Part shown: piece after piece, positions 10,101-20,964 of the stretch
How positions within the stretch are numbered: the first letter of the stretch is position 1
Layout: the number at the start of each line of letters is the position of its first letter
Source: Carnegiea gigantea
Lineage: Eukaryota > Streptophyta > Magnoliopsida > Caryophyllales > Cactaceae
Length of the DNA stretch: 64,000 nucleotides
Direction: 5' to 3'
Assembly: GCA_029747015.1 (NCBI GenBank)
Contig: JAKOGI010000079.1
Span: 1,171,001 to 1,235,000, forward strand
Program-made: the position numbers and the translations under genes
The notes under the pieces: generated by a model
Told to the model about the DNA's origin: nothing
Seen by the model: only the letters and a program-made list of their open reading frames with translations
The model's database searches: none

Positions 10101-13100
10101 ATGCCTATCAAATTCTTAACTGGGCAGCAGCTAAATCTACTGCGTTGTGGGGGGATCAACTTGAAAATGCCCATTACTAGATCTTCTTCGAGGGGTCTTG
10201 CCACAATCTCTAAAGAGCCTCAGGGTTTTGAGCCTGACCCAAATCAAGGTAATCACAAAAATCCCCAAATTTTAGATACCCATTTTGGTTTTCTCTGTCT
10301 TACAATCTTAACCCCAAAAAACAAAAAAAAATTCTTATTATGGATTCTTGCCATTTGGGGTTGTTGATTTCCTGGGTTTTGAGCAGGTTCTGGGTCCAAA
10401 ATTGGAGCTTTATTTGTTAAGAAGAAGCGGGTGAAAAGGGCAGCAGTTGAAGAAAATAATGGTGATGGAGTGAGTGTTGATGTTCAAATTTGATGTATAT
10501 GTTTCTGTAGCGATCATGGAATTAAGCTAGAGTTGCAATTGATAACTGGGTTTTGTTTGGTTAAGCTTGATTGTGTTTGTTTAGCATTGGTGTGAAGTGT
10601 GAACCTAGCTAATAAGCTTGCTATTCTGGTGGGGCTTGTCAGATTCTTGTTAATGTATTCTGCATTTGTGGATTTTGAGCTCGTTTCATGGAATATCGTA
10701 CGGATTGCTCCAAAAAAGTATCCATATGTAGACTGTAGTTCACCCTTAAGCACATAAGCTAAATTTATATACTCTATTTTGAATTTGTTTTGCGGAGAAT
10801 GGATATATGGAGCAGCATTTTGGTATTTTCAAGTGATGGTGTTCTTGTTAGTTAGACACACTTGTGGTTCTGGTTGAAGCTCCCATATATAGCACGTACC
10901 ATAAATGGCAATTTAATTCCAAATATCACTAGTTAGTTGATGAGCCTTACTTGTCTGGTTTAATTTTATTGCACTGAACAGCAAACGTTTAATCACAAGG
11001 CAATTGAGGCTCTGTATTTGAGAAACGTGTTCATATTATAGCTTCCACTGCTTATTTAGCTACTTTTCAGCAAATTCAGTTTATCTCAACTTCTTTGATA
11101 CATTTTCGGAAGCCTTTGTGGGCCTCATGGAGTTAGCCTTTCTGCTTGTCAAGTTAAGGCTGAGTGCAAATGTTGAAAAATGAACCTGTCTCTCTAGCAT
11201 GCCAAATTCTTATTATGTTATCTTGGCGCAGCGCTCTTGCCTTCCTGATATTGAGGACACATACCATAAGCAAGCAACATCTGCAATTGGTCAGTGCTTC
11301 ACTGCTATACATTAAATGTTTGTAGCTTGATACTGACTTAAAAGTTGTGCTCCTATTACAGAAGAACTTTATTTTATTAGCATAACCTAACTAGATGACC
11401 AAATCCTATCACATTTCTCATCATTAACTGTTGCTTTCAGAGAGTTCAAAACCTGTGTCTCCTGCACAGCCTTCAGGTGTAAGAGTTGTTTCACCCTGCA
11501 AACGTAAAGGTATGGCGGCACATGTGTGATAAACGTCTGGCGAATTTTATCACTGATGAGCAATAACTGGAAATCAGTTTTTGGTTGAAGGGCTTAACAG
11601 TAGGCATACAATAAGGTAGTTTTGTTAGTTAATTTGCCACATTTTATTTATGAGATGGGCCTCATATTTTTACGGCGGTCAAACTTTTTTTGGTTTCACA
11701 TGCTAGGAAGCAGTAACTCTCTCTGTGTGTGTGTGTGTGCGCGCGTGCGCGCTTGTGCTCACGTGTGTGTCCCGGTCAGAACTTGTCCACAATTCCCAAA
11801 TCTTCCATAACCAAAGTCGCAATCAATGGGAAAAGACAGCAGTCCCATTTGTAAACATTAAATGCTATATATATGACTGTTTCTTGTGAAGATACTAGAT
11901 AGTGTAAAACATTTTTCTTCTGAGTTTTGTTTATTCACTTGATGCAGTTCATTGTTCACGATGTAGATTACCTTGAGTTTATTTGCTTCAGATGGACCTC
12001 CAGACAACTGGGAGAAGGTTCTCGAAGGGATTCGTGACATGATATCTTCCGGAGATGCTGCTCTGGACTTCACCGAAAGTGAGAGGTTTTTCAGTAATCT
12101 TCGTCCAAAAGTATAATGCCTTTAACTCTAGTGCTTTCAACTTAAGAACCTTAATCACATGAGCTTAGTTGTTTAGGACATTGCTTTATGTGTCAAGGGG
12201 ACTAAACATCTGCTTTAAGAAGAGTTCACCTTTTTTGCCAGTCTTATTGAAGAAGGCATAAATCTCCCCACAATGTAAATTTTGCAATATCTCATGGTTA
12301 CAGCCAATTCCACCAAGTGCAGACTCCTGTCAAATGTTTAAGGAGATCCATATGCAAGCAACCTTATCATTTTCGAGCAATTTTCATTTTTGAGCATTTA
12401 GTGTGTAAACATAAAAGCAATAAAGAATATCATGTAACAGTTCAGATTTTCTGAACTAGGACTAGAGAATTAAGAGGTTAAAGATAACTCAGTGCTGCGT
12501 ACATAAATACCTAGTTTTATCTTTTGCGGTTGGGGAGGAAGTTGCATTATACTTCTTTGGATGGGTAAATTTACACATGCACACAACCGAGGGAGAATTG
12601 AACCTTGGTCTCTCTAATGGAAACCAAGCAGCCTACCACAAGGCTGCCACTACACAACGTAGGAAGTTGCATTATATTATGTGTAGAGGGTTTGATCTTT
12701 TTAACAATGCACTATTTGTTTGGGGAATTCAGGGCTGTATTTTATCTGACATAATGCTGGAAAACTTCTGGGATTCTTACTTGTTACTGCTTTCCTTACA
12801 GGAGAGAAGATTTGCTGTTCTGGCTTCCACACTTCTTTCAAGCCAAACCAAGGATCATGTCACTCGTGGTAAGCTATATTTCCCATCTACTTACCATAAG
12901 ATCTTTACATTATTCAGAATGATTGTGACTTTTGGTTTCTGGTGAATTGTTCACCTCTAACCTGTGGAAAGTTCTGAGGGAATTGAAGATGTTTAGCCCT
13001 CTTTCTAAACCAAGTTCTCTTCTGGGAATGGCAATATATGATATCTGTTTGCAGTGTATATTCCTTGTTGCTCTTTTGTTCATTGATAAACTGACAGAAG

Positions 13101-15001
13101 CTGGCCTTTCTGGATTCCAGGTGCAGCAGAGCGTCTTTCACAACAAGGACTACTTGATCCTTATGCTCTTGTGAAGGCTGATGAAGAAACCATCAAGTCC
13201 TTGATCTATCCGGTATGTTATTTTGAATGAAAGACCTTCTGAAGTGGTCTACTCATTGGCCTTCGTCGCATGGGAAACACTGACAGCTTTCTATATCATG
13301 TACCTATCTGTAGCATCATTAGTCTGGTACAACTTCCAGAACAAACATATAAAATGTAATGACGTCAAGTTGATCATAGGTGGGATTCTACTCCAGGAAG
13401 GCTAGAAACTTGAAAGAACTTGCAAGGATTTGTATAATGAAGCATGAAGGAGACATTCCAAGCTCACTTGAGGAGTTGCTTCAACTTCCTGGCATAGGTC
13501 CAAAGATTGCCCACCTGGTATCATATAATTTAACCGTTGTTTTTTTTTTTTCTCCTGGGTGGGTAGGAGGAAAGGGTTTTGAAATGCTACATCTGCGTCA
13601 TTGTGCAGGTTATGCAGATTGCGTGGAATGATGTCCAAGGAATATGTGTTGACACACATGTCCACCGCATTTGCAATAGGCTAGGCTGGGTGTCGAGGGC
13701 TGGCTCAAACCAGGTAAACTCTCCGGAGATACTATGGCACCGACTCTACTTGCTTCTACTCTTCTTTTCTTTTCCTTTTTTTTTTTTTGACAATTGTAGT
13801 TTAAATTGCTAGAATTAAGGTTCTATCTGATTTGGTGAAGCAATTTTCGTACTTTTTTTTTTGTTTTGTGAGTCTTCCCAAGTAGTCTCTATTGTTGCAA
13901 GGCTCCCTATATCTAGATCTCTCATGGTCTTTTCCTTTGGGTACATACTTACCACTTATTGATTCTCTGTTCATTTTACCTGCATGCACATAACATTTGG
14001 TTCCCTATGCAATTCTTCAGATAAATAAATAGGACGATACTAAGATCAGACAGCTATTTTTTCAGTTGTCATCCCTTCTCATCTAGTCTTCTTAAAATAC
14101 ATTGAGAGACCAGCAGAAGAGAACTGCATTTGCCTCTTTTACTTCAACTCGCTCAATTCAAGTGTTCTAATTCTTTTCTCTTGTTTCAGAAAACATCATC
14201 TCCAGAAGAAACGAGGGTGGCATTGCAGAAGTGGCTTCCAAAGGAAGAATGGTTTCCTGTAAACCCAGTTCTGGTATGTTGCTTGTGCATCTCATCAATA
14301 CATAAATTCTCTGGTAATATATTTAGAGACTATTCATATATTCTTGGAGAGCATACAAAATATGGATTCTTTAAACTGGTAGTGAAGTACTGCTTTATAA
14401 CTGCAAATGAACTGTCATATTCATTGTCAAACCTCATGTTGAGTTTCCGTTTGCTCCTGCCAAATCAAACCAATTCAGCAAATCTAGAGTTCTGCTTTGG
14501 GTACGTTGTGGCAAGTCAGGCATGTAATCTTACTGCTAAAGTCTGAAGAAGTTGCTTCCCGTTGGACCCAGATTTAAAGATTGCTGATCACTTGGTACCT
14601 CACAGCCAAATAAGTTATCCAGACAACTTCAAACAGACATTGTGCTTTGGTGATGAAAATCCAAATCCTAAAAGTTATCACAAGTAGAACCCTTTTCCTC
14701 CAACTACTAGTCTACTAGAGAAAAGGAACAAAAATCCGCTCCTCTTTCTTTCTTTAAACTATTGGTATTTTTCCTTGTCATGGAATTTAATGTTATCATC
14801 TACAGTATCACTAGTGCTCTTACCTATTTAGCATTTCTGATGCTGGATTTTCAACAGGTTAGATTTGGGCAGACTACATGTACACCGCTGAGACCAAAAT
14901 GTAATATGTGCAAGGTGAATAGCTTCTGCCCCTCTGCTTTTAAGGAAACCTCTAGCCCTTCACGCAAATCAAAGAAGTCTGTGAAACAGGAAAATCTCTA
15001 G
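10101..15001 (+). CDS. NTH1: Endonuclease III homologue (NTH1), copy B, complete
   Basis: Same role as copy A: DNA glycosylase/AP lyase for oxidised pyrimidines. Eleven exons: 10101-10248, 10387-10469, 11232-11289, 11441-11509, 11992-12110, 12802-12868, 13121-13212, 13380-13517, 13609-13713, 14190-14273, 14858-15001; 368 residues. An in-frame stop lies 13 bases before the chosen ATG; a second Met (residue 23, [10 protein letters not shown]) is an alternative start. The N terminus is basic and could be an organelle transit peptide (inference). Hh[12 protein letters not shown] with catalytic Lys254; VDTHVHRI with catalytic Asp273; Fe-S cysteines 329, 336, 339, 345. Residue 323 is Arg in LVRFGQ where copy A has Gly. 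Exon lengths equal those of copy A except exon 3 (58 versus 64). Intron 5 contains a SINE. Confidence 0.93.
11724..11770. repeat. Alternating TG/CG tract
   Basis: (TG)n runs into GCGCGCGTGCGCGC and then back to GTGTGTGT. The alternating purine-pyrimidine pattern with a CG core is prone to Z-DNA. It lies in intron 4 of NTH1 copy B. Confidence 0.85.
12552..12660 (-). mobile_element. tRNA-related SINE, complete copy
   Basis: A 109-bp unit on the minus strand flanked by a perfect 16-bp duplication AGGAAGTTGCATTATA (12536-12551 and 12661-12676). The element strand contains GGTTCAATTCTCC, matching the RNA polymerase III B box. It ends GTGTAAATTTACCCATCC plus a short A-rich tail. It is related to the copies at 298-387 and 49471-49578 and lies in intron 5 of NTH1 copy B. 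Confidence 0.85.
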
Positions 15002-15096
15002 CACTGGTTGCGTTCAAGTGCTTGCAAAGATAATGTAACTTTTCATCTCTAGCACTGGTTGCGTTCAAGTGCTTGCGAAGATAATGTAACTTTTCA
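14995..15096 (+). repeat. 51-bp tandem duplication across the NTH1 copy B stop codon
   Basis: Two adjacent 51-bp units starting TCTCTAGCACTGG (14995-15045 and 15046-15096) differ at one base (AAAG versus GAAG). The first unit contains the TAG stop of NTH1 copy B, so the second copy lies wholly in the 3' UTR and leaves the protein unchanged. Confidence 0.9.
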
Positions 15097-15700
15097 GAGA
15101 ACTGCCTGGTTGGTTGTTAGTTTGTCCATGCCAAACTGATTTAACTTGCTAGCCCTTCAGTAGGGAATGTTACGTATGCCTCGTCTGCTGCAGGTTCCAT
15201 TCAACAAAATCCACATTCAGTTTGTTATCTTTGTTGTAACCTGTGGAAGGATTTTTTTTGTTTTTAACTGTTATATATTCAAGTGGATATGTTTTGCCAT
15301 CTAGGATCCCTCAATTCATTGAGTTATCAGATTTTATCAAGCGGAATATGCTGCGGTGGTTCTTCTCATTGATTATTTGCATTCCAATTAGTATGTTGAC
15401 AGCTGCTATTATTCTGCATAATTGTTTCCTTTGAAAATGCTAATCTCAAAATTTGCCTACTAGATTTAACTAGCAAATGATGAATTGAATCAGCATAATT
15501 GTTAAATTAAGGCTTCATAGATTGTTTCAGACTATAAATCATCACACAAATACATCGAAGAAAATCACCAAAAGCACAGCAACCCGTCACTTTAAAAACA
15601 GAGTGCCCAAGTTCCTGCACCCATGTAGGGCAGGAAGTCACTTGTTGAAGTAAAGAACCTGACGAATGCAGGGTCAGTTCCCAAACTACAAGTTACAACG
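15002..15700. other. Spacer between convergent genes
   Basis: Holds the 3' UTRs of NTH1 copy B (plus) and the prenyltransferase alpha subunit (minus). Apart from the tandem duplication at its left edge nothing notable is seen. Confidence 0.6.
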
Positions 15701-18700
15701 TCACACTGTTACAGAGGGGAGGTGGCTCTTACGCCATGTCCAATAATTGACTCTCAATGGATCAATTCTTTCCAAGACCGAGCAAATAGTCTCCCCCAAG
15801 CCTGAATCACTTGGCCCGGTATCTGAAGCCTGTAGATCATCAACTGCAGCTTTGAACTCCGGTCCAGGTTGGAAACCAGAGCAGATGAGGTCCAAAAGGG
15901 TGCTGAGGGCAAATATACATCTAGTTTTGGTGCTCAGCACCTTCAGACAGAGTGAAGAGATTCGGGGATCATTTGCCCAAGTTTTCATGTCTTGTTTGTA
16001 AAGGCCGCGAAGGTACCTCCATGGGCTTTCGTTCTCTGGATGGGCAATAATTGCTTCAATCGTGTAATCCACTTCAGAGTCTCTCATGGCATCTAGGCCG
16101 CCAAGCAGAGGAGATCCAGTGACAACAAAGTATCTCTGTAGTACAAATTGTGAAGATGCATAAGGCGTTGGGCAAGAAATATAGCAAATTATGAGTTAAA
16201 CAAGGGAGGGCATAAGACGGGAAAAAAAATAGGATGAAGATATCCAATAAACTATATGGAAAAACATGACACTCAAAAGTTGAAATATTCATGAAGAACT
16301 AACAAAGAAGCTCCTCAACACTCCAAAGGAATATCAAAAAGGGGTAGAGTTCTACAAGCCTGTAAAATGATACACAACCCTGAAATGCATAAATGCAACA
16401 ACTACAATTCTTTGCAGTGCCAGCAAAAAAGAAGTTGCTTTGGTGGTGTCTTTTACAAGAAATAACAGTGCGCCCAGAATAAGGTTGAATATAAGGCATG
16501 TAAATATCAGAAACTCAAAGTGAAGATACAAATCAAATGCTAAATCAAGACTTGAACTCTGTTCCTACTTGTAAATCATAATATTCACCGGAAAACACTC
16601 ATGGTTCAGGATTCAAGAAATGCGTAGAGTAAGATAAAGCATGAAGAGCTCTAGCCTCATAGAAATGAGAACTTTTTGTCAAACCAAAGAACAATACAAA
16701 ATCATCCAACAAATCAAGATCTGCATTTCTCAATCCAGTCAGGAAAGCGAGTGTGGCTGTCCCACGTTGGGAAACCAAAGCTAAGATGAGAAATAGCAAA
16801 GTCATATCATTCTGTCTTCTATGACAGTTTTTTTTAGTGCCAAATATACATACACTCAGAACGTGCTGTGCTGTTCTTAAACTGGCCAATTGATCATATT
16901 TGGACACAGCATAATGCAGATTTGGTTACATATCCCTGATCAAAATCACTTACTCCTTGCCCACACTCACCATTGCATCTCAACAACCGTGTAATATTTA
17001 CATCATTTCCTTCTGACAATAATTTATGAGTGATAGACAATTAGACATATTACTATTTTAAACTTTCATGAAAGTGGTCATTGTTTTAGCAAAGGTGGGA
17101 TGACATTCCTATCTTAAACGTTTAGGAAAGGGGTTCTATCAGGCAATGAGATAGAAACCCATTAGCCCACTACAACAGTTCGGGCAAAAGGAAGCAACAT
17201 TCTCTGGAACATCTTGCCTAAACCATATTGTATACAAGCGATTCTGTGCTGCCTTGCCAATACCTAACAGCTAACGGTAACAACTATTGAGGTCCTTATC
17301 AGTCTTTCCATTTCTTGCTCTGGAGAAAGCCATCACGAAAAATGGAGGACTACAGGAGAACCCACACAACATGAAAAGATCCAAGCTGACTTATACACCT
17401 CAACAAAAGAAACACGCACTAACATAAAGGCTTCTAAGACACATCAGCACATGAACTGTGCAACAAATAAAAACAGATTTGAGCACACCATGGGAAGAAG
17501 ATATTAACAACATTTGGTAGTTGCAACAGAACCAAGAGGTTGAAGTCCAGCAAAATATTTCAGAAAATTTAAAAAGTACATGCTCCGACCTGATTCCAAG
17601 CAGAATTATTGAAAACATCATCCGTAAGAAGCTGATGACAGTATTCAAGTTCATCTTCCCATCCACCTAATGCTTTAAGGACCCACTGAATGAAAAATGT
17701 AGCAGTCAATGTGCTTGGTATAGACAAGCATCGAGAAACAATAGGAAAAAGGAATAGCTAAAACTCAAGCACAAACAAGTAAAGCCCAAGAGTCACCTGT
17801 CTATGGGACCACGCATGGTAATTTTTAGCATCAAGAGAAAGTATGTTCTTTGTGAACTCAAGCTCCTTAACTATGGCGCCTGTTCCCAATTTCTCAGCAA
17901 GCCACCGCCTATGATGCCTACAGAAAACCTATAGTAAGATCCAATTGCCAGCACACAACATAGAGAGGATCAATTTAGGAAAGCAAAGGCTTTAACACAA
18001 ATGAAACCAGCACACACATATATGAAAGCAAATATGAAGCTAAATTTTGAGTTTAAACTTTCAACCACGCAATCATGATTACATTATAAAATCTCACCCT
18101 TCTTCCTAAATAGGCAAAAGATGGGACAATCAATTTATGAAAGGTATCAACAATGCGAGCTAAACATTCACAAGCAAGAAAGTAGATTGAGCACTGCTCA
18201 CAAAAACAATGACATTTTAAGCCAGAACTCGCTGGGCATTCACTCAATAAACAGAAGATGTGCTTACCATATCTGGTAATTCTTTGAATTCTCCTTAGCA
18301 ACATTTTCAACAAAATCCAGTTCCTCGTGCAGATCCGCATTAAGTGCCTCAAGCACAGCACGCCTGAAATGCCAAACCTAAAGATAAGACCAAAGGATGC
18401 ATTAGTTCTAAAGTGCTAAACACTTCCCTTCCTCAATCTAAATGCTTCTAGGTGCCCCAGCAGTGAACTTAACAATTTTAAAGTTCATAGTAAGACGTAC
18501 TGACAATGAGACATTGAGCCAACAAAAACAAGTTTGACGCTTGTTAGGGACAAAACTACAGGTCAACAGGAAAGGGAATTATATTCTCATTCTCAGTACA
18601 CATGGGGAGAACATTGTTGGAATACTAGTAACCATGCATGTCCCCCCCCCCCTCAATAAGTCCTTTTTAATCAATTTCTAGCCTTCCTTATAACATCTGA

Positions 18701-19105
18701 TGTAGGGGTGAGTAATTATAGTTGATCACCTAAATTAACCCCAGAAGGATAAGTTGGGGTTGCCACAAATATTATGAATCATCATTTTGCACTCCACCCA
18801 TTTTCAACTTACGACAAAACCCATTAAATAGCAAAAATTCCTAAAGCCTCCCTAAATTTGGTGAAGAATTCATTAAAACAGCAAATGTGATTGTAATGTG
18901 CAAAACATGAAGAACCGTAGCATCAAATACACAATTGATAATAGCAATCTCCGCTGAGCAAATCAAACAAGTTATGCACCAAATTGTTTTCTTTCACAAC
19001 AATAATAAAACCTAATCCAACTAGTCTAAAATAATTGAAGAGACTATAAAAGGGAAAACAGCATCAAACAATAGGGAATCAGAAAAGCAAGACAACCCCA
19101 AAAAC

Positions 19106-19136
<31 letters not shown>

Positions 19137-19685
19137 AAATCAAGTCTTCACATAGAAATATGCAGCACCAAACAGAAAAATTGAAGATCAGTATAGCCAA
19201 CCCATTCTAAGACTTCACTCAACCACACCAACCAACCAAGCGATCAAAACCCAAAATTTCTTTCTAGTTTTGAAGGAGAGAAAGTGGATTTACAGTTTAA
19301 TTGCGTGGTTGGGAAATCAGATGAGACACCAAACTGGAAAAATGAAAATCATATAAGCAGCCCATTCTCAAACTTTGCTCAACTATACGAACCAAGCAAT
19401 CAAAACCCAGAATTTCTATCAAATTCTTCAAAAAGCAGAAAGTGGGTTTACAGTGTAATTGCCGGGGTTTAAGTGGATGGCTTCGGAGGTGAGTTGAAGC
19501 GAGCGAGGGGAACGCTCATCAGAGACATAGACAGCTCGAAAGTAGTCCATGGTTTCTCTGAACTCCTCCGTGTAGGCGATCGGGACCACCGGCCTCGGGC
19601 CGTCGTCTTGGGGCACCGGCTTTACGTCGGCCCATTCGGGCCTTTGGCTCACCGGAATCTTCTGCTCCTCCTCGTTGGAATCCAT
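15701..19685 (-). CDS. FTA: Protein farnesyltransferase/geranylgeranyltransferase I alpha subunit
   Basis: Shared alpha subunit of the two CaaX prenyltransferases, which pairs with a farnesyl or geranylgeranyl beta subunit to lipidate proteins in the cytosol. In Arabidopsis this is PLURIPETALA. Five exons on the minus strand: 19452-19685, 18268-18377, 17797-17917, 17590-17685, 15701-16135; 331 residues, close to the family length. The alpha-subunit repeats are seen in order: [40 protein letters not shown] and [10 protein letters not shown]. The N terminus ([20 protein letters not shown]) matches plant members. The Met at 19685 is chosen over one at 19763 because family similarity begins with MDSNEEEQ. 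Intron 1 has a 27-A run. No defects. Confidence 0.94.
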
Positions 19686-19768
19686 ACTCCAGCACAGACT
19701 GGGAGACTTGAACTGGGGAATGTCTAATGCTTTTTGGCAGCAGTTTTTAGAAGTAGAAAACAACTTGT

Positions 19769-19777
19769 ATTTTTATA
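19769..19777 (-). promoter_or_regulatory. Candidate TATA box of the FTA gene
   Basis: The minus strand reads ATATAAAAAT about 85 bases upstream of the FTA start codon, leaving room for a 5' UTR of 50-60 bases. Position and composition fit a TATA element, but AT-rich sequence is common here. Confidence 0.35.
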
Positions 19778-20629
19778 TTTTTCAAAATTGACTCTTTTTT
19801 TCCTCTCCAAAATTGTGGAATTTAGGGCATTTTTTAAAGTTGGCTCTATCATCTTCTGAATTCTCAATGGTAGTGTTTAATTCATTTTTCTTATTTTTTT
19901 CGATAAGTAGTGCAAGTTCAAAAGTTATTAGTAATACTCGATAGATAGTAAAGGAAAAAAACAGTATATTTTATAAAGAAAGACAACAAAGTAAAGAATA
20001 TCACCTAATAATATAAGTGCACACACTCAATTTACATACAACAGATTAATATCTGACTAACTACCTGACTCTAACGATTACATTTGACCCATGCAAACAT
20101 TTTCCATAACCATTTAGCGACGATAAATTGAAGTAAAAGTTCAAAATATAAAGCTTAAATGATACCAATTGATTTCTTTTAAAATAGTTAGTAAAGATTA
20201 AATTTATTGTAACTAGATGCTCGATGAGAAATAGTTGGTTGGACTTTCTAATACTTTGGGCAAACTTTAGATGAAAATGATCATCCACACAAATATTTAA
20301 CATTTATAAGTCTCTTTTTTTTTTTTTTTGGAACACAAAAGTAGCTCTATAAAGAGGAGATTTCGACATGGGAGCAACTCTTACTTGAGCACAGGTTAAA
20401 TGAAAATTACAAGTACACAAACTTGTCTCTATAATGACAATTAGACCCTTGATTGTCAAAACAAGATGAGACATATCTCGTCTTTGAATATGTTCAATCA
20501 TATTTGACCAATCAATGTATCTGTTTTGCTTATTACATTCACTGATAAACATGTTTTAAAACCGTTAATGTGGCATAAACTCATCAATTAAAGGCAAATC
20601 ATATCATCTAACTAGGCACATATACAAGG

Positions 20630-20964
20630 GCCCTGTTTGGCAAACAGCTGTTAGTTGTTAGCTATTTGTATTAGCAGTTAGCTGTTAGCTGTTTGAGTTA
20701 GTTGTTTGAATTAGCTATTTGTTTGAAAAACTATTTGGTAAAATTAGCTGTTTCTGATAAAGTTGTGAGACAATAAGCTAATTCTTCAAAAAGATCTTCC
20801 AAAAAGCTAATGGAATTAGTTTTTTCAAATTAGCTTTTTGGACCAAAAAAGCTCTTTTACCAAACACCCAAATTAGCTTTTTCACTCGATCAAAAAGTTA
20901 ATTTTGGTCAAAAAAGCTCTTTTTGGCCAAAAAGTTCTTCAAAAAGTTATTTGCCAAACAGGGC
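20630..20964. mobile_element. MITE with inverted termini, hAT-like
   Basis: A 335-bp unit with terminal inverted repeats: GCCCTGTTTGGCAAA at the left and TTTGCCAAACAGGGC at the right. It is flanked by a 5-bp direct repeat CAAGG (20625-20629 and 20965-20969). The interior is rich in repeats of AGCTGTTAG and AGCTTTTT and has no coding frame. The termini resemble plant hAT-derived MITEs, but those usually leave 8-bp duplications, so the superfamily is uncertain. Confidence 0.75.

Noticed and set aside
14130..14546. 138-residue open frame over an NTH1-B exon
   Set aside because: It is the exon at 14190-14273 read through both flanking introns, not a separate gene.
19683..19763. Longer N terminus for the FTA protein from an upstream Met
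   Set aside because: The extra residues (MFSTSKNC..) have no family similarity and cover the likely leader and near-TATA region.
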